From Antarctobacter sediminis (lineage in GTDB: Bacteria > Pseudomonadota > Alphaproteobacteria > Rhodobacterales > Rhodobacteraceae): DNA of 64,000 nucleotides. Positions 54,662 to 63,882 of this stretch are shown one piece after another. The stretch spans positions 796,314 through 860,313 of the forward strand of contig NZ_JAHUZG010000003.1 in assembly GCF_019218285.1 (NCBI RefSeq), in the 5' to 3' direction. The notes beneath the pieces are model-generated. The model had not been told where the DNA came from. It saw only the letters and a list, made by a program, of their open reading frames with translations, and made no database searches. Within the stretch, counting starts at the first letter, position 1. Each line of letters begins with the position of its first letter. Made by a program: the position numbers and the translations under genes.

Positions 54662-55021
54662 ATGACCATCACACGTATCTCATCCGGCAGTCCGTTCGAG
54701 GAAAAGATCGGCTACAGCCGCGCCGTCGTCGCCGGCGGCTTTGTTCATGTCGCCGGCACCGTGGGGCAGGGCGACACTGTGCAGGATCAATGCCGCGCGG
54801 CGCTGGAAACCATCAAGACGGCGCTGGAAAAGGCCGGCAGCAGCCTCTCGGACGCGGTGCGCGTCACCTACTATCTGCCAGACCGGCATGAATTCGAACC
54901 CTGCTGGCCTATCCTGCAAGAGGCTTTTGGTGAAAACCCACCGGCGGCCACCATGGTGGAATGCAACCTGATCGATCCGAAATACCGGATCGAAATCGAA
55001 GTGACGACCCTCGCCCGCTGA
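54662..55021 (+). CDS. RidA family (YjgF/YER057c) protein
   Basis: A 119-aa protein of the RidA superfamily. Many members hydrolyse reactive enamine/imine intermediates from pyridoxal phosphate enzymes. VHVAGTVGQGD near residue 31 and the C-terminal YRIEIEVTTLAR are recognisable. The usual catalytic arginine region of RidA (CNL-type motif, here ECNLIDPKYRIEIE) is present near residue 105. The ATG at 54662 (MTITRISS) is chosen over a TTG seven codons earlier. It stands alone between clpX and the dispersed repeat. Confidence 0.85.
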   Translation: MTITRISSGSPFEEKIGYSRAVVAGGFVHVAGTVGQGDTVQDQCRAALETIKTALEKAGSSLSDAVRVTYYLPDRHEFEPCWPILQEAFGENPPAATMVECNLIDPKYRIEIEVTTLAR

Positions 55022-55103
55022 TTGGAAATGACGGATCCCGCTGCGCATCATCCGCGCATTGAGATCCTGTCGCGCGTCGCGGCCTATACGCGGCGCGCCC
55101 TTG

Positions 55104-55164
55104 TTTCTTCTGTCCTGAAATATCCCGGGGGAGTCGCCAAAGGCGACGGGGGCAGCGCCCCCTC
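55104..55164 (+). repeat. Dispersed intergenic hairpin repeat, copy 2
   Basis: This copy reads TTTCTTCTGTCCTG, then AAATATCCCGGGGG, then an inner hairpin with arms GTCGCC and GGCGAC around AAA, then GGGGGCAGCGCCCCC. Compared with copy 1 at 3173-3243, the outer blocks are nearly identical. The inner stem is different in sequence but fully paired in both. Confidence 0.75.
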
Positions 55165-55188
55165 CAAGCGGTCGATCTGCAAAGGGTG

Positions 55189-56997
55189 TCACCCGGCCAG
55201 ACGGGGCTCGTCTTCCAAAAGCGTAAAACCGTCACCCAGTTCGGCCCGCATCGCGGCTTCTTCCGGCTGCTGCCAAACGGGCCCCGGCGCGACAAAGCCA
55301 TTTTCGATCAGCGCCGCCTGCACGGCTGCGAAATCAGGCTCGCCCACGGCCAGCCGCTTGCGCACCTCTCCCTTGGGCATCCACGCCCGGCGCAGGGTCT
55401 CGATCCACAGCGGCGGGCGCCCGGAAAAGCTTTCTAGGTGCGCCGAGATATGTTTCGTGGCCCCCGAGCGTCGCCGCAGGATCATCGCCACCCGCTGATC
55501 GGGCCGCGCGACGAAAGCAAGAAAATGCAGTGCCGAACCTTCGGCGGCGACGATCTGTTTCGCGGCCTTGTAGCGGGCGACCTGTTCGGTCAGCGAATGC
55601 GCCTGTGGATGAAAGATCTCATAGCCTTGCTCGGCCAGCAACGCCTCTAGCCGCTCTTCTCCCAACAGCGAGCCGCGCCCGGCGCCCAGCCGGGACCGGC
55701 TGATGTACAGCTTCTCGGGGCCTTTCGGAGCCACCTGCTGTGCGAACCGCAGCGCGACGCTTTCGATGAACCGATCCGTACCGCGGCTGATTTCGCCCAG
55801 ACCAAATCCCTGACCGGGAACGATCAATTCGTCCGGCACGCAGGGCGCGCGGGCCTCGTGAATGGGCAGGTCGCAGCCCATGAGGCGCAGGAACTCGGCA
55901 TGGAAGGGCGGCAGCGGGTCGGTGTTCGTAGGGTTCTTGGGCGTAAAGAGGATGCCGTCGAACTGGTTGGCGTCGATATGTTCCAGCGCCCAGAGCCGTG
56001 TTACGCTTTCGGTGACGAAGTGCGGGAAATAGCGCCACAACACGCCGCCCCAAAGCCAGCGACCGGGCAGACGCTCTGCATCCTTGACCGGTTTCGGTGG
56101 CGGCGTCAGCAACCGTGCGTTGCGCCATGTGGTGGCGTGGGGGACAACCTGCCCGGCGGCGCTCAGCACCCCCGAAGGCTGAACATGTGACCGATGCGTG
56201 GGCGGCAGGACCTGCGGATGCTTCAGCCGGGCGATCTGGCAGGACCAGCCACCGGCCGGGCTGGGCGGTTCCAGCCGGATGATATTGCGCGAGCAGGTCC
56301 AGACAAAGCGGGTCGAGACGGTTTCGTCCTTCTGAAAGCCCATGGCGCGCAGGCGGTCCTTGCAGGTCTTGGCGCCCTGAGTGCCGTAAACGCCGGGATG
56401 GAACTCGATCACCACGGCGCGGATGCCGCGCAGTTCGGCCTGTTCAAGGAATTCCAGTTCGCCGCCTTCAATGTCCATGATCAGCACATCGGGGCGGAAC
56501 TCGCGCAGCACATCGTCCAATGCGGCCGTGGGCACTTCAACTTCGCGGGTGTTGCGGTTTTCGGCATCCACAAGCGAAGATCCGAGAAAGGAGTTGCGCA
56601 GATAGAATCGTCGGGTTTCGGGCCGGTCCGGCCCGCTCATCAGGACCTGATTGCGCAGTTCGATCCGGTCCTCCAGCCCGTTCAGACGGTGCAGGATGCG
56701 GATATGAGGGATCAGGTCCGGGTTGGCCTCAAAGCTTAACATGGCGGCCGGATCGGCGTTCCGTGCGATGACGGCACCGACCACGCCCAGACCGGCACCC
56801 AGTTCCAGAACCCGGTCGCCGGGGCGCACCACGGACAGCGCGCCCGCGATTTCGTCACCTTCATAGCGGCCGGCTTCGATCCGGCGCTGGCGCGTTTCGG
56901 TCAGAAAGGGAGAGATGGGCACATCAACCCCCCGGCATCGCGCCGCCACTGTCACGTCCTGCATGTCTGCTCGCCCGTTTTTCATCTTATGGGTCAT
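55189..56997 (-). CDS. FkbM methyltransferase fused to a family-61 glycosyltransferase
   Basis: A protein of about 602 aa with two enzyme domains. Residues about 45-240 are an FkbM-type methyltransferase: VLELGAGLGVVGAVIA is the SAM-binding motif, and the conserved VLIMDIEGGELEFL follows. Residues about 300-560 resemble DUF563/glycosyltransferase family 61, with LWGGVLWRYFPHFVTESVTR, KLYISRSRLG and IVAAEGSALHFLAF. The combination suggests one protein that both methylates and adds a sugar to an extracellular polysaccharide or glycan. I start at the ATG at 56997, which has a GGCAGG leader. ATG at 56964 is equally possible. Confidence 0.8.
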   Translation of the reverse strand: MTHKMKNGRADMQDVTVAARCRGVDVPISPFLTETRQRRIEAGRYEGDEIAGALSVVRPGDRVLELGAGLGVVGAVIARNADPAAMLSFEANPDLIPHIRILHRLNGLEDRIELRNQVLMSGPDRPETRRFYLRNSFLGSSLVDAENRNTREVEVPTAALDDVLREFRPDVLIMDIEGGELEFLEQAELRGIRAVVIEFHPGVYGTQGAKTCKDRLRAMGFQKDETVSTRFVWTCSRNIIRLEPPSPAGGWSCQIARLKHPQVLPPTHRSHVQPSGVLSAAGQVVPHATTWRNARLLTPPPKPVKDAERLPGRWLWGGVLWRYFPHFVTESVTRLWALEHIDANQFDGILFTPKNPTNTDPLPPFHAEFLRLMGCDLPIHEARAPCVPDELIVPGQGFGLGEISRGTDRFIESVALRFAQQVAPKGPEKLYISRSRLGAGRGSLLGEERLEALLAEQGYEIFHPQAHSLTEQVARYKAAKQIVAAEGSALHFLAFVARPDQRVAMILRRRSGATKHISAHLESFSGRPPLWIETLRRAWMPKGEVRKRLAVGEPDFAAVQAALIENGFVAPGPVWQQPEEAAMRAELGDGFTLLEDEPRLAG

Positions 56998-57155
56998 CGC
57001 CAACCTGCCGTGTCTTTGTGTTAACAATATGTTCACCAAGCCCGTCGGCCCAGCAAAAACGCGCCACGCGGTAAACGCGCGCCCTGCGTCATGCGGGGCA
57101 CTGGACCCCGCCCGGCGAATTCGCCATAAGGGGCGACAAGGAACAGGAGTCGTCC

Positions 57156-57539
57156 ATGGGCATTCTCAACACCCTTCTCCGCGCCGTGACCTGGTGGAAT
57201 GGCGCTACGCTCAACACGCTCATCTACACCAGCCGCAAGGGTGTAAAAGTGGGTGAGGACGAGCAGGGCAACACCTTCTACCAGACACGCGACGGCAAAC
57301 GCCGCTGGGTGATCTTCAACGGCGAAGCTGAGGCAAGCCGCGTCAGCCCCGACTGGCACGGTTGGCTGCACCACACCTTCAAGGAAGCGCCGACCGACCG
57401 GCCGCTTGCCCACAAGTCGTGGGAAAAGCCGCATAGCGAGAACCTCACCGGGACCGCGCTGGCCTATGCGCCGGCCGGGTCGATCCGCCGCGAAGCCCCG
57501 GCAGAGCGCCGCGATTACGAGGCCTGGTCGCCCGAATGA
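57156..57539 (+). CDS. NADH:ubiquinone oxidoreductase accessory subunit, NDUFA12 family
   Basis: A 127-aa protein related to the mitochondrial complex I accessory subunit NDUFA12 (B17.2). [23 protein letters not shown] in the middle third is the family signature, with the Trp-rich WHGWLHH most characteristic. Alphaproteobacterial complex I is known to include this subunit. The gene overlaps mlaD by four bases (ATGA). It is not near the nuo operon, which is common in this lineage. Confidence 0.92.
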   Translation: MGILNTLLRAVTWWNGATLNTLIYTSRKGVKVGEDEQGNTFYQTRDGKRRWVIFNGEAEASRVSPDWHGWLHHTFKEAPTDRPLAHKSWEKPHSENLTGTALAYAPAGSIRREAPAERRDYEAWSPE

Positions 57540-57985
57540 CCCATTCTCTGGCCGAAGTGGCCGTGGGCGGCGCCGTGCTTGCGGCGGCGCTGGCTTTTGG
57601 GGCCTATACCGTGCAGAGCACCGGCTTTGCTCTGGGATCGCAGGGCTATGAGTTGACCGCCTCTTTCCGGTCGGTCGAAGGCGTCAGCGTTGGCACAGAT
57701 GTCCGTTTGGCCGGGGTCAAGGTGGGCACCGTCACGGACATTGTCCTGAATCAGGAAACCTACCGGGTTGATACGACCGTGGTTTTGAACGACTTGGTCA
57801 AGATCCCCGACGACAGCGTAATCCTGATTGCCTCCGAAGGCCTGTTGGGCGGCAATTACGTGGAAATTTCGCCGGGCGGCTCGTTCGACTATTACGCGGC
57901 CGGACAAGAGATCCTTGATACGCAAGGCTCGGTCAGCCTGCTGAACCTGCTGCTGCGCTATATCGGCGGGAGCGAAGAGGAATGA
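57536..57985 (+). CDS. mlaD: Phospholipid transport substrate-binding protein MlaD
   Basis: A 149-aa protein with one N-terminal transmembrane helix and an MCE domain (residues about 36-115). The domain begins [23 protein letters not shown] and continues [10 protein letters not shown]. MlaD is the inner-membrane, periplasm-facing substrate-binding part of the Mla lipid transporter. The ATP-binding and permease partners are not adjacent here, which is usual when mlaD sits in the NDUFA12 cluster. It overlaps both neighbours by four bases. Confidence 0.9.
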   Translation: MTHSLAEVAVGGAVLAAALAFGAYTVQSTGFALGSQGYELTASFRSVEGVSVGTDVRLAGVKVGTVTDIVLNQETYRVDTTVVLNDLVKIPDDSVILIASEGLLGGNYVEISPGGSFDYYAAGQEILDTQGSVSLLNLLLRYIGGSEEE

Positions 57986-58350
57986 TCGGTGCCCGCGCGC
58001 TGGCGCTGGGCCTGCTGTGTCTGGCCGCGCCGCTTGCGGCGCAAGAGCGTACCGCCACGGGCACCGGTGCCGTGTTGCGCGGGCTGGACAAGCTGAACGC
58101 CAAGGTCAGCGACGTGACGCTGATGAACGGCGAAACCGCCGCCCTTGGGCTGATTGAGATCGTGTTGAAGGAATGCCGCTATCCCGAGGAAGATCCCTCG
58201 GGCGATGCCTATGCCTTTCTCACGGTGCGCGAGGCGGGCGTGGCGCAGCCGATCTTTTCCGGTTGGATGGTGGCCTCGGCGCCTGCGCTCAACCCGATGG
58301 ATCACGCGCGTTACGATGTCTGGGTTCTGCGCTGCACGCAGGCCGAATAA
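57982..58350 (+). CDS. DUF2155 family periplasmic protein
   Basis: A 122-aa exported protein of the DUF2155 family. The signal peptide is [21 protein letters not shown]. The conserved region includes LRGLDKLNAKVSDVTLMNGE and IFSGWMVASAPALNPMDHARYDVWVLRC. The two cysteines (KECRYP and LRCTQ) probably form a disulfide. The family is largely restricted to alphaproteobacteria, and its function is unknown. It is the third gene of the NDUFA12-mlaD-DUF2155 operon. Confidence 0.9.
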   Translation: MIGARALALGLLCLAAPLAAQERTATGTGAVLRGLDKLNAKVSDVTLMNGETAALGLIEIVLKECRYPEEDPSGDAYAFLTVREAGVAQPIFSGWMVASAPALNPMDHARYDVWVLRCTQAE

Positions 58351-58368
58351 GCCGGGCCCATAGGTTCA

Positions 58369-59013
58369 TCACAGTGCATGGCCGGTGCCGCGCAACCGTG
58401 CGGCCACTTCGGCCCCCGAAGCGGCGAGTGGGGCGCTCAGGATCTCTGCCGGTTGCTTCAGTGCCGCAGCCAGCATGGTCCGATACTCGTGGCGGGTGAT
58501 CTCTTTGCCGCCAAGGCTGGCCAGATGCGGCGTCAGGAACTGCGTGTCAAACAAGGTAAAGCCAGTGCGGTTCAGCAGGTCAACCAGCCAGCACAGCGCG
58601 ATTTTCGACGCATCGGTGCGGCGTGAGAACATCGATTCGCCGCAATAGGCGGCACCGACAGCAACGCCATAGACTCCGCCGACCAGCTTGCCATCCATCC
58701 AGACCTCCAGCGAATGCGCGTGCCCCTGAGCATGCAGCGCGTGATAGAGATCGCGGATTTCCGCGTTGATCCAGGTTTCCTGCCGGTCGGCACAGCCGTC
58801 GATCACCCCCGAGAAATCGCTGTTCAGGGTGACGCTGTAATCCTGCCGTCGCAGGCGCTTTGCAAGGCTGCGGGACACGCGAAACCCGTCCAGCGGCAGG
58901 ATGCCCCGCCGCCTTGGGTCGACCCAGAAGATATCCGGGTCGTCCTGCCGTTCGGCCATCGGAAAGATGCCGGTGCGATAAGCCTGTAACAGAAGATCGG
59001 GGGTGACGCTCAT
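58369..59013 (-). CDS. aat: Leucyl/phenylalanyl-tRNA--protein transferase
   Basis: A 214-aa enzyme that attaches Leu or Phe to proteins starting with Arg or Lys, marking them for ClpAP under the N-end rule. The N-terminus MSVTPDLLLQAYRTGIFPMA and the motif WVDPRRRGILPLDGFRVSRSL are family hallmarks. ESMFSRRTDASKIALCWLV and DTQFLTPHLASLGGKEI follow. The start at 59013 matches the family; longer frames run upstream without similarity. It follows accC on the same strand, after two hairpins. Confidence 0.96.
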   Translation of the reverse strand: MSVTPDLLLQAYRTGIFPMAERQDDPDIFWVDPRRRGILPLDGFRVSRSLAKRLRRQDYSVTLNSDFSGVIDGCADRQETWINAEIRDLYHALHAQGHAHSLEVWMDGKLVGGVYGVAVGAAYCGESMFSRRTDASKIALCWLVDLLNRTGFTLFDTQFLTPHLASLGGKEITRHEYRTMLAAALKQPAEILSAPLAASGAEVAARLRGTGHAL

Positions 59014-59050
59014 GCGGCGACAATATCCGGTTTGCCGATGAACGAAACCC

Positions 59051-59112
59051 GTCCCGGACCTGATCCGGGACCTCCCGGACCGCAAGGAGAGGCCCCGGCG
59101 CAAGGCCGGGGC
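59051..59112 (-). terminator. Two tandem hairpins between accC and aat
   Basis: GTCCCGGA (59051-59058) pairs with TCCGGGAC (59064-59071), and GCCCCGGC (59092-59099) pairs with GCCGGGGC (59105-59112). Neither is followed by a T tract on the minus strand, so they may stabilise or attenuate the accBC message rather than end it. Confidence 0.5.
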
Positions 59113-59125
59113 GCGGTGTGGTGGA

Positions 59126-60475
59126 TCACTCCAGCCCGCCCGCCTCCAGCCATTTCTCCAGCCAGTGAATGTTGTATTCACCGGTATGGATGTCCTTTTC
59201 GCGCAGCAGCGCGTGGAACAGGGGCACGGTGGTGTCGATCCCGTCGACGATCAGCTCGCCCAGAGCGCGGTTCAGGCGCGCCAGCGCGGCGGGCCTATCG
59301 GCGCCATGCACGATCAGCTTGCCGATCAGGCTGTCGTAGTAGGGCGGGATCCGATAGCCGTCATAAAGCGCGGAATCCATCCGCACACCCAGACCGCCGG
59401 GCGCGTGGAAATGGGTGATCGTCCCCGGCGAGGGGCGGAATTCCGGCAGTTTCTCGGCGTTGATCCGCACCTCGATGGCGTGGCCATTGATCTTGAGATC
59501 ATCCTGAGTGAACGACAGTTTTTCGCCCGAGGCGACAAGGATCTGTTCCCGCACGAGGTCGACGCCAAAGATGCCTTCGGTCACGGGGTGTTCCACCTGC
59601 AAGCGGGTGTTCATCTCGATGAAGTAGAACTCGCCATCTTCGTAGAGGAACTCGATCGTCCCGGCGCCCTTGTAGCCCATCTTGGCCACGGCATTGGCGC
59701 AGACGCCGCCGATATAGGCGCGTTCCTCGGGCGTGATCGAGGGGCCGGGGGCCTCTTCAAATACCTTCTGGTGGCGACGTTGCAGCGAACAGTCCCGTTC
59801 GCCAAGGTGGACGCCGTTGCCCTGACCATCGCCAAAGACCTGAATCTCGATGTGGCGCGGGCGCTGAAGGTATTTCTCGATATAGACCTCGTCGTTGCCA
59901 AAGGCCGCCTTGGCCTCGGCCCGCGCGGTCTGGTAGGCGCGCTCCATCTCGGCTTCGTCGCGGGCCACCTTCATGCCGCGGCCACCGCCGCCGGCGGTTG
60001 CCTTGACGATCACCGGATAGCCGAAGGAGGCACCGATTTCCTTGGCCTCGGCCACGCTGTTCACGCCGCCTTCGGAACCGGGAACAACCGGGATGCCCAG
60101 TTCCTTGGCGGTTTCCTTGGCGGTGATCTTGTCACCCATGGTGCGGATATGTTCCGCCGAAGGGCCGATGAACGTGATGTCGTGGTCTTCGACGATCTGC
60201 ACGAACCGGGCGTTTTCCGACAGAAAGCCATAGCCCGGGTGGATCATCGTCGCGCCGGTGACTTCGCAGGCCGAGATGATGGCCGGGATCGACAGATAGC
60301 TGTCGGGCGAAGGGGCGGGGCCGATGCAGATGGTTTCATCCGCCATGCGCACATGCATCGCATCCGCATCAGCGGTGGAATGCACGGCGACCGAGGGGAT
60401 GCCCATTTCGCGGCAGGCGCGGATCACGCGCAGCGCGATCTCACCACGGTTTGCGATCAGGATCTTGTGGGTCAT
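59126..60475 (-). CDS. accC: Acetyl-CoA carboxylase, biotin carboxylase subunit
   Basis: A 449-aa ATP-dependent biotin carboxylase. [20 protein letters not shown] at the N-terminus is typical. The ATP-grasp loop is [13 protein letters not shown], near residue 160. The carboxybiotin and metal-site segment [16 protein letters not shown] is near 287. The start at 60475 follows accB by four bases. Together with accB it forms the conserved accBC pair that commits acetyl-CoA to fatty acid synthesis. Confidence 0.97.
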   Translation of the reverse strand: MTHKILIANRGEIALRVIRACREMGIPSVAVHSTADADAMHVRMADETICIGPAPSPDSYLSIPAIISACEVTGATMIHPGYGFLSENARFVQIVEDHDITFIGPSAEHIRTMGDKITAKETAKELGIPVVPGSEGGVNSVAEAKEIGASFGYPVIVKATAGGGGRGMKVARDEAEMERAYQTARAEAKAAFGNDEVYIEKYLQRPRHIEIQVFGDGQGNGVHLGERDCSLQRRHQKVFEEAPGPSITPEERAYIGGVCANAVAKMGYKGAGTIEFLYEDGEFYFIEMNTRLQVEHPVTEGIFGVDLVREQILVASGEKLSFTQDDLKINGHAIEVRINAEKLPEFRPSPGTITHFHAPGGLGVRMDSALYDGYRIPPYYDSLIGKLIVHGADRPAALARLNRALGELIVDGIDTTVPLFHALLREKDIHTGEYNIHWLEKWLEAGGLE

Positions 60476-60479
60476 GCGC

Positions 60480-60974
60480 TTACTCGAGGATGACCAGCGG
60501 GGCGCCGTATTCGACCGGTGCGCCGTCCTCGACAAGGATGCGCTTGACCGTCCCGGCGCGGGGCGCGGGAATATGGTTCATGGTCTTCATCGCTTCGACG
60601 ATCAGCAGCGTGTCGCCTTCCTTGACGGTGGCGCCAACGGCAATGAACGGGTCCGCACCCGGTTCTGCCTGCATATAGACCGTGCCCACCATGGGCGAGG
60701 TCACCGCACCGGGATGTGCGGCAGGATCCTCGGGCATGCTGTCCGCCGCGGCGGCGGGGGCTGCTGCGGCCACCGGGGCGGCCGGTGCGGCGACGGGGGC
60801 TGCGGCCACCGGGGCCGGGGCGGCAACGGTCACCGCGCGGCTGATGCGCACCTGAAGGCTGTCGTCATCGCCGTATTCGCGCATGACCTCCAGTTCGGTC
60901 AGCTCGTTTTTCTTCAGTACTTCCGCCAGCGCCTCGATAAAGGCAACGTCTGCCTCGGTCCTGTTCTCGCTCAT
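60480..60974 (-). CDS. accB: Acetyl-CoA carboxylase, biotin carboxyl carrier subunit
   Basis: A 164-aa carrier. The N-terminal domain ([20 protein letters not shown]) is followed by an Ala/Pro-rich flexible linker from about 55 to 80. The biotinyl domain carries [10 protein letters not shown] with the biotinylated lysine near residue 130. The start at 60974 has a leader with GCGAGGATGG. It is the promoter-proximal gene of accBC and divergent from the acyl-CoA ligase. Confidence 0.96.
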   Translation of the reverse strand: MSENRTEADVAFIEALAEVLKKNELTELEVMREYGDDDSLQVRISRAVTVAAPAPVAAAPVAAPAAPVAAAAPAAAADSMPEDPAAHPGAVTSPMVGTVYMQAEPGADPFIAVGATVKEGDTLLIVEAMKTMNHIPAPRAGTVKRILVEDGAPVEYGAPLVILE

Positions 60975-61189
60975 GCCATCCTCGCCATGTCCAAATGGCC
61001 CGTTGCCGGTGGGACCGGCGGGCTCAGCGCAGCTTATAGGGTATGGCGCGACCGGTGAAAAGCGATGCCGGACAGGATGCGTGAGCGCTATCGCGCGACC
61101 CGGGCGAATCCGGGGCCAAACCGGGCTGTAACGGGCCATATTGCGGCTTGCGTCCGGCGCGCCTAGGGTCGCTTCGGGGAGGACACGAC

Positions 61190-62701
61190 ATGAATATTTC
61201 CACGTGGCTGGCCGCGACCGCACAGCTGTCACCGGACCGTCCGGCCTTGCACCTTGGAACAGAATGCGTTGCCACGTATGGGGATTTCCACGCCGAGGCC
61301 CTGCGTGTCGCGGGCGCGCTGGTGGCGCGGGGCATCGGGCCCGGGGACCGTGTGGCCCTCTTCATGAAGAACGTGCCCGATTACCTCGTGGCGCAATACG
61401 GCGCATGGCACGCCGGGGCCGCCGTTGTGCCGATCAATGCCAAGCTGCACCCGCGTGAGGCCGATTTCATCCTTGCCGACTCAGACGCGCAACTGGTCTT
61501 TGCCACGCCCGATCTTGCGTCCGGTCTGGCCGAGGTCGCTCAGGTTCCGGTGATCGACACCGGCACATGTGAATGGCAGGCCATGCGGGGGTTCGATCCG
61601 TTGCACGGCGTCCAGCCGCGCGCGCCCGGCGATCTGGCGTGGCTGTTTTATACCTCCGGCACAACCGGGCGCCCCAAGGGGGTGGTCATCACGCACCGGA
61701 TGCTGATGGTCATGTCGCTGGGCTATCAGGCGGATTGTGATCTTGTCCGGGGCGAGGACGCGGCGCTGTACGCGGCCCCGCTCAGCCATGGCGCCGGGAT
61801 TTACAACATGATGCAGACGCGTGCCGGGGCGCGGCATGTCTTTCCCGCGTCTGGCGGTTTTGACGAGTCCGAGGTGCTGGACCTCGCCGCGCATTTTGGC
61901 AGCACGCATATGTTCATGGCCCCCACAATGGTGCAGCGCCTGACCCGCCACGCCCGCGCGAAGGGGCGCAACGGCTCAGGCCTGCGAACCATCGTCTATG
62001 CCGGTGGCCCCATGTACAATGCCGATATCATCGAGGCCGTCGATCATTTCGGCCCGGTCTTCGTCCAGATCTACGGGCAGGGGGAATGCCCCATGGGTAT
62101 CACCGCCCTGTCGCGCCAAGACGTGGCGGACCGCACCCATCCGCGCTGGCGCGAGCGGCTGGGGTCCGTTGGTCGGGCGCAATCCGCGGTCGAGGTCCGT
62201 ATCGCTGGCGAGGACGGTCAGACGCTGCCACATGGCGAAGTGGGTGAAATCTGCGTGCGTGGGGATGTGGTGATGCCCGGATATTGGCAAAACCCCGAGG
62301 CCACCGCCAAGACGCTGCAAGACGGCTGGCTCTGGACCGGCGACATGGGGGCGATGGACCCCGAAGGTTATGTGACCATGAAAGACCGGTCCAAGGACCT
62401 GATCATCTCGGGCGGGACCAATATCTATCCCCGCGAAGTCGAAGAAGCCCTGCTGGAACATCCATCCGTGCAGGAGGTGGCCGTTGTCGGTCGCCCGCAT
62501 TCGGAATGGGGCGAAGAGGTGGTGGCCTTCGTCGTATGCGACGGGGCGCTGGACAAGGCCGCGCTGGATGCGCATTGCCTTGATCGGATCGCCCGGTTCA
62601 AACGGCCAAAGGCCTATGTGGCGCGGGACTCGCTGCCCAAGAACAACTACGGCAAGGTGCTGAAAACAGAGCTGCGCGCGTCCTTTCCACCAGAGAGTTG
62701 A
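61190..62701 (+). CDS. AMP-binding acyl-CoA synthetase
   Basis: A 503-aa ANL-superfamily ligase that activates a carboxylic acid through an acyl-AMP. The phosphate-binding motif [15 protein letters not shown] is near residue 160. The A8 motif [22 protein letters not shown] is near 400. The catalytic lysine lies in [14 protein letters not shown] close to the C-terminus. Medium- or long-chain fatty acids or aromatic acids are possible substrates. The start at 61190 follows GGGGAGGACAC. Its 3' end overlaps the opposite-strand hypothetical gene by 55 bases. Confidence 0.88.
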   Translation: MNISTWLAATAQLSPDRPALHLGTECVATYGDFHAEALRVAGALVARGIGPGDRVALFMKNVPDYLVAQYGAWHAGAAVVPINAKLHPREADFILADSDAQLVFATPDLASGLAEVAQVPVIDTGTCEWQAMRGFDPLHGVQPRAPGDLAWLFYTSGTTGRPKGVVITHRMLMVMSLGYQADCDLVRGEDAALYAAPLSHGAGIYNMMQTRAGARHVFPASGGFDESEVLDLAAHFGSTHMFMAPTMVQRLTRHARAKGRNGSGLRTIVYAGGPMYNADIIEAVDHFGPVFVQIYGQGECPMGITALSRQDVADRTHPRWRERLGSVGRAQSAVEVRIAGEDGQTLPHGEVGEICVRGDVVMPGYWQNPEATAKTLQDGWLWTGDMGAMDPEGYVTMKDRSKDLIISGGTNIYPREVEEALLEHPSVQEVAVVGRPHSEWGEEVVAFVVCDGALDKAALDAHCLDRIARFKRPKAYVARDSLPKNNYGKVLKTELRASFPPES

Positions 62702-63006
62702 TCCGGCGCGGTGCCGGCGGCCGTGTCGCCGCGGTTGTCCGGACTTTGTTCGTCCAGCATCTGGCTGATGGTAATCTGCATGATCGACGGCGGCGCGGCA
62801 TGGGTCGCGGGGTCCGGTTCGCCATTGACGGCGCGCCAGAATTTTGTTGGCGCCTTGCCATCCTTCAGCCCTGCCTCGGGGTTGCGGCTGTCGGCGATGG
62901 GCGTGATCTTGGCCGGGTCGGCGTTGGGAGGCCGAACCTCGGGCAGACCCTGCGGATGGCCGCTGACCTGAGGGGCGGTGAGCAGCGGAGAGACTGTGAA
63001 TTGCAT
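62647..63006 (-). CDS. Conserved-looking hypothetical protein
   Basis: A 119-aa soluble protein with no signal peptide or membrane segment. It starts MQFTVSPLLTAPQVSG, is rich in proline, and has no recognised domain. The middle section ADSRNPEAGLKDGKAPTKFW reads like real protein. Only the last 18 codons overlap the end of the acyl-CoA ligase gene. The divergent DUF2202 gene and a degenerate operator lie upstream of its start. I chose the ATG at 63006; an upstream one at 63036 is possible. Confidence 0.55.
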   Translation of the reverse strand: MQFTVSPLLTAPQVSGHPQGLPEVRPPNADPAKITPIADSRNPEAGLKDGKAPTKFWRAVNGEPDPATHAAPPSIMQITISQMLDEQSPDNRGDTAAGTAPDQLSGGKDARSSVFSTLP

Positions 63007-63196
63007 TGGGCAGCTCCGTCCAGAGTGCCCCCACACAAGCAGAGTACCATGCGAAGAATTCCCGCGCAGCGGGTTCGGTCGAATTGTGGAGAGTTTCCGG
63101 CCAAATCATGGCGCCCTTGGTTCTGGGCAGATCTTTGCCGGTTTGACCTGTCTCCGGCATAATTTAGCAAAGATGCGCAGGCTTTCCGGTTTCGCG

Positions 63197-63224
63197 ATTC
63201 ATATAGTGATTTTAATATGTGAAT
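63197..63224. promoter_or_regulatory. Degenerate tandem ATTC/GAAT operator between divergent genes
   Basis: ATTC (63197), ATTT (63209) and GAAT (63221) are each exactly 12 bases apart, so two overlapping imperfect ATTC-N8-GAAT sites share the central ATTT. The right part reads ATATGTGAAT, as in the site between soxS and soxV. It lies 35 bases before the DUF2202 start. Confidence 0.45.
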
Positions 63225-63258
63225 GGAAGCGCGCCCCACATGGAATGATTAAAAAGAG

Positions 63259-63810
63259 ATGGGCATGAAACAAGCAAAGCAGTTCGGGGCTGCCGGGTGG
63301 CAATTCGGGGCCAATCGTGATGCCGCAAAGGCTGCCGTTCCCGGGACGGACGAGGTCGCCGTGACCGATGTGACCTACAGCGATGAGGTCGTGGCCGAAC
63401 TGATCTACATGATCGAAGAGGAAAAACTCGCCGGCGACATTTACGAAGCCTTCTATGAACTCTACGGCCTGAGGGTTTTCGCCAATATCGCAAGATCCGA
63501 GGACAGCCATTTCAACGCCCTCGTCAAACAGGCCGAGGCCATGGGGCTGGACACGGATCAGTTCGTTTACAACGAGGCGGGCCGTTTCGAGGATCCGGAA
63601 TTGCAGGCGCTCTACGACGACCTGATCGCGACGGGCGCGCTGTCGCTGACCTCGGCGCTGGAGGTCGGGGCAGCGATCGAAAGCAAGGACATCACCGATA
63701 TCGCCGCGGCCATCGAGACTGTCGAGGGGACGGCGCTGGAGGGGGTCTATGCGAACCTGCTGGCAGGCTCGGAAAGCCATTTGGCGGCCTTCGAAGGGGT
63801 GTTGGGCTGA
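63259..63810 (+). CDS. DUF2202 ferritin-like protein
   Basis: A 183-aa protein with a DUF2202 domain (residues about 40-180). The repeated helical pattern with metal-binding-type residues includes MIEEEKLAGDIYEAFYELYG, then FANIARSEDSHFNALVK, and near the end LLAGSESHLAAFEG. The E and ExxH positions are those of a diiron four-helix bundle, although the family's function is not established. The start is ATG at 63259 or 63265. A degenerate operator similar to those in the sulfur locus lies just upstream. Confidence 0.85.
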   Translation: MGMKQAKQFGAAGWQFGANRDAAKAAVPGTDEVAVTDVTYSDEVVAELIYMIEEEKLAGDIYEAFYELYGLRVFANIARSEDSHFNALVKQAEAMGLDTDQFVYNEAGRFEDPELQALYDDLIATGALSLTSALEVGAAIESKDITDIAAAIETVEGTALEGVYANLLAGSESHLAAFEGVLG

Positions 63811-63830
63811 CCCTTGGACGGGTGAATGAA

Positions 63831-63862
63831 AACAGCCGCCGGGATGACCGGCGGCTGTTTCC
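63831..63862. terminator. Bidirectional terminator between the DUF2202 gene and acsA
   Basis: A perfect 12-base stem AACAGCCGCCGG/CCGGCGGCTGTT (63831-63842 with 63848-63859) is flanked by AT-rich ends on both sides. It can serve both convergent genes. Confidence 0.88.
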
Positions 63863-63882
63863 GTCTGGCATGGGGCGTGGCC

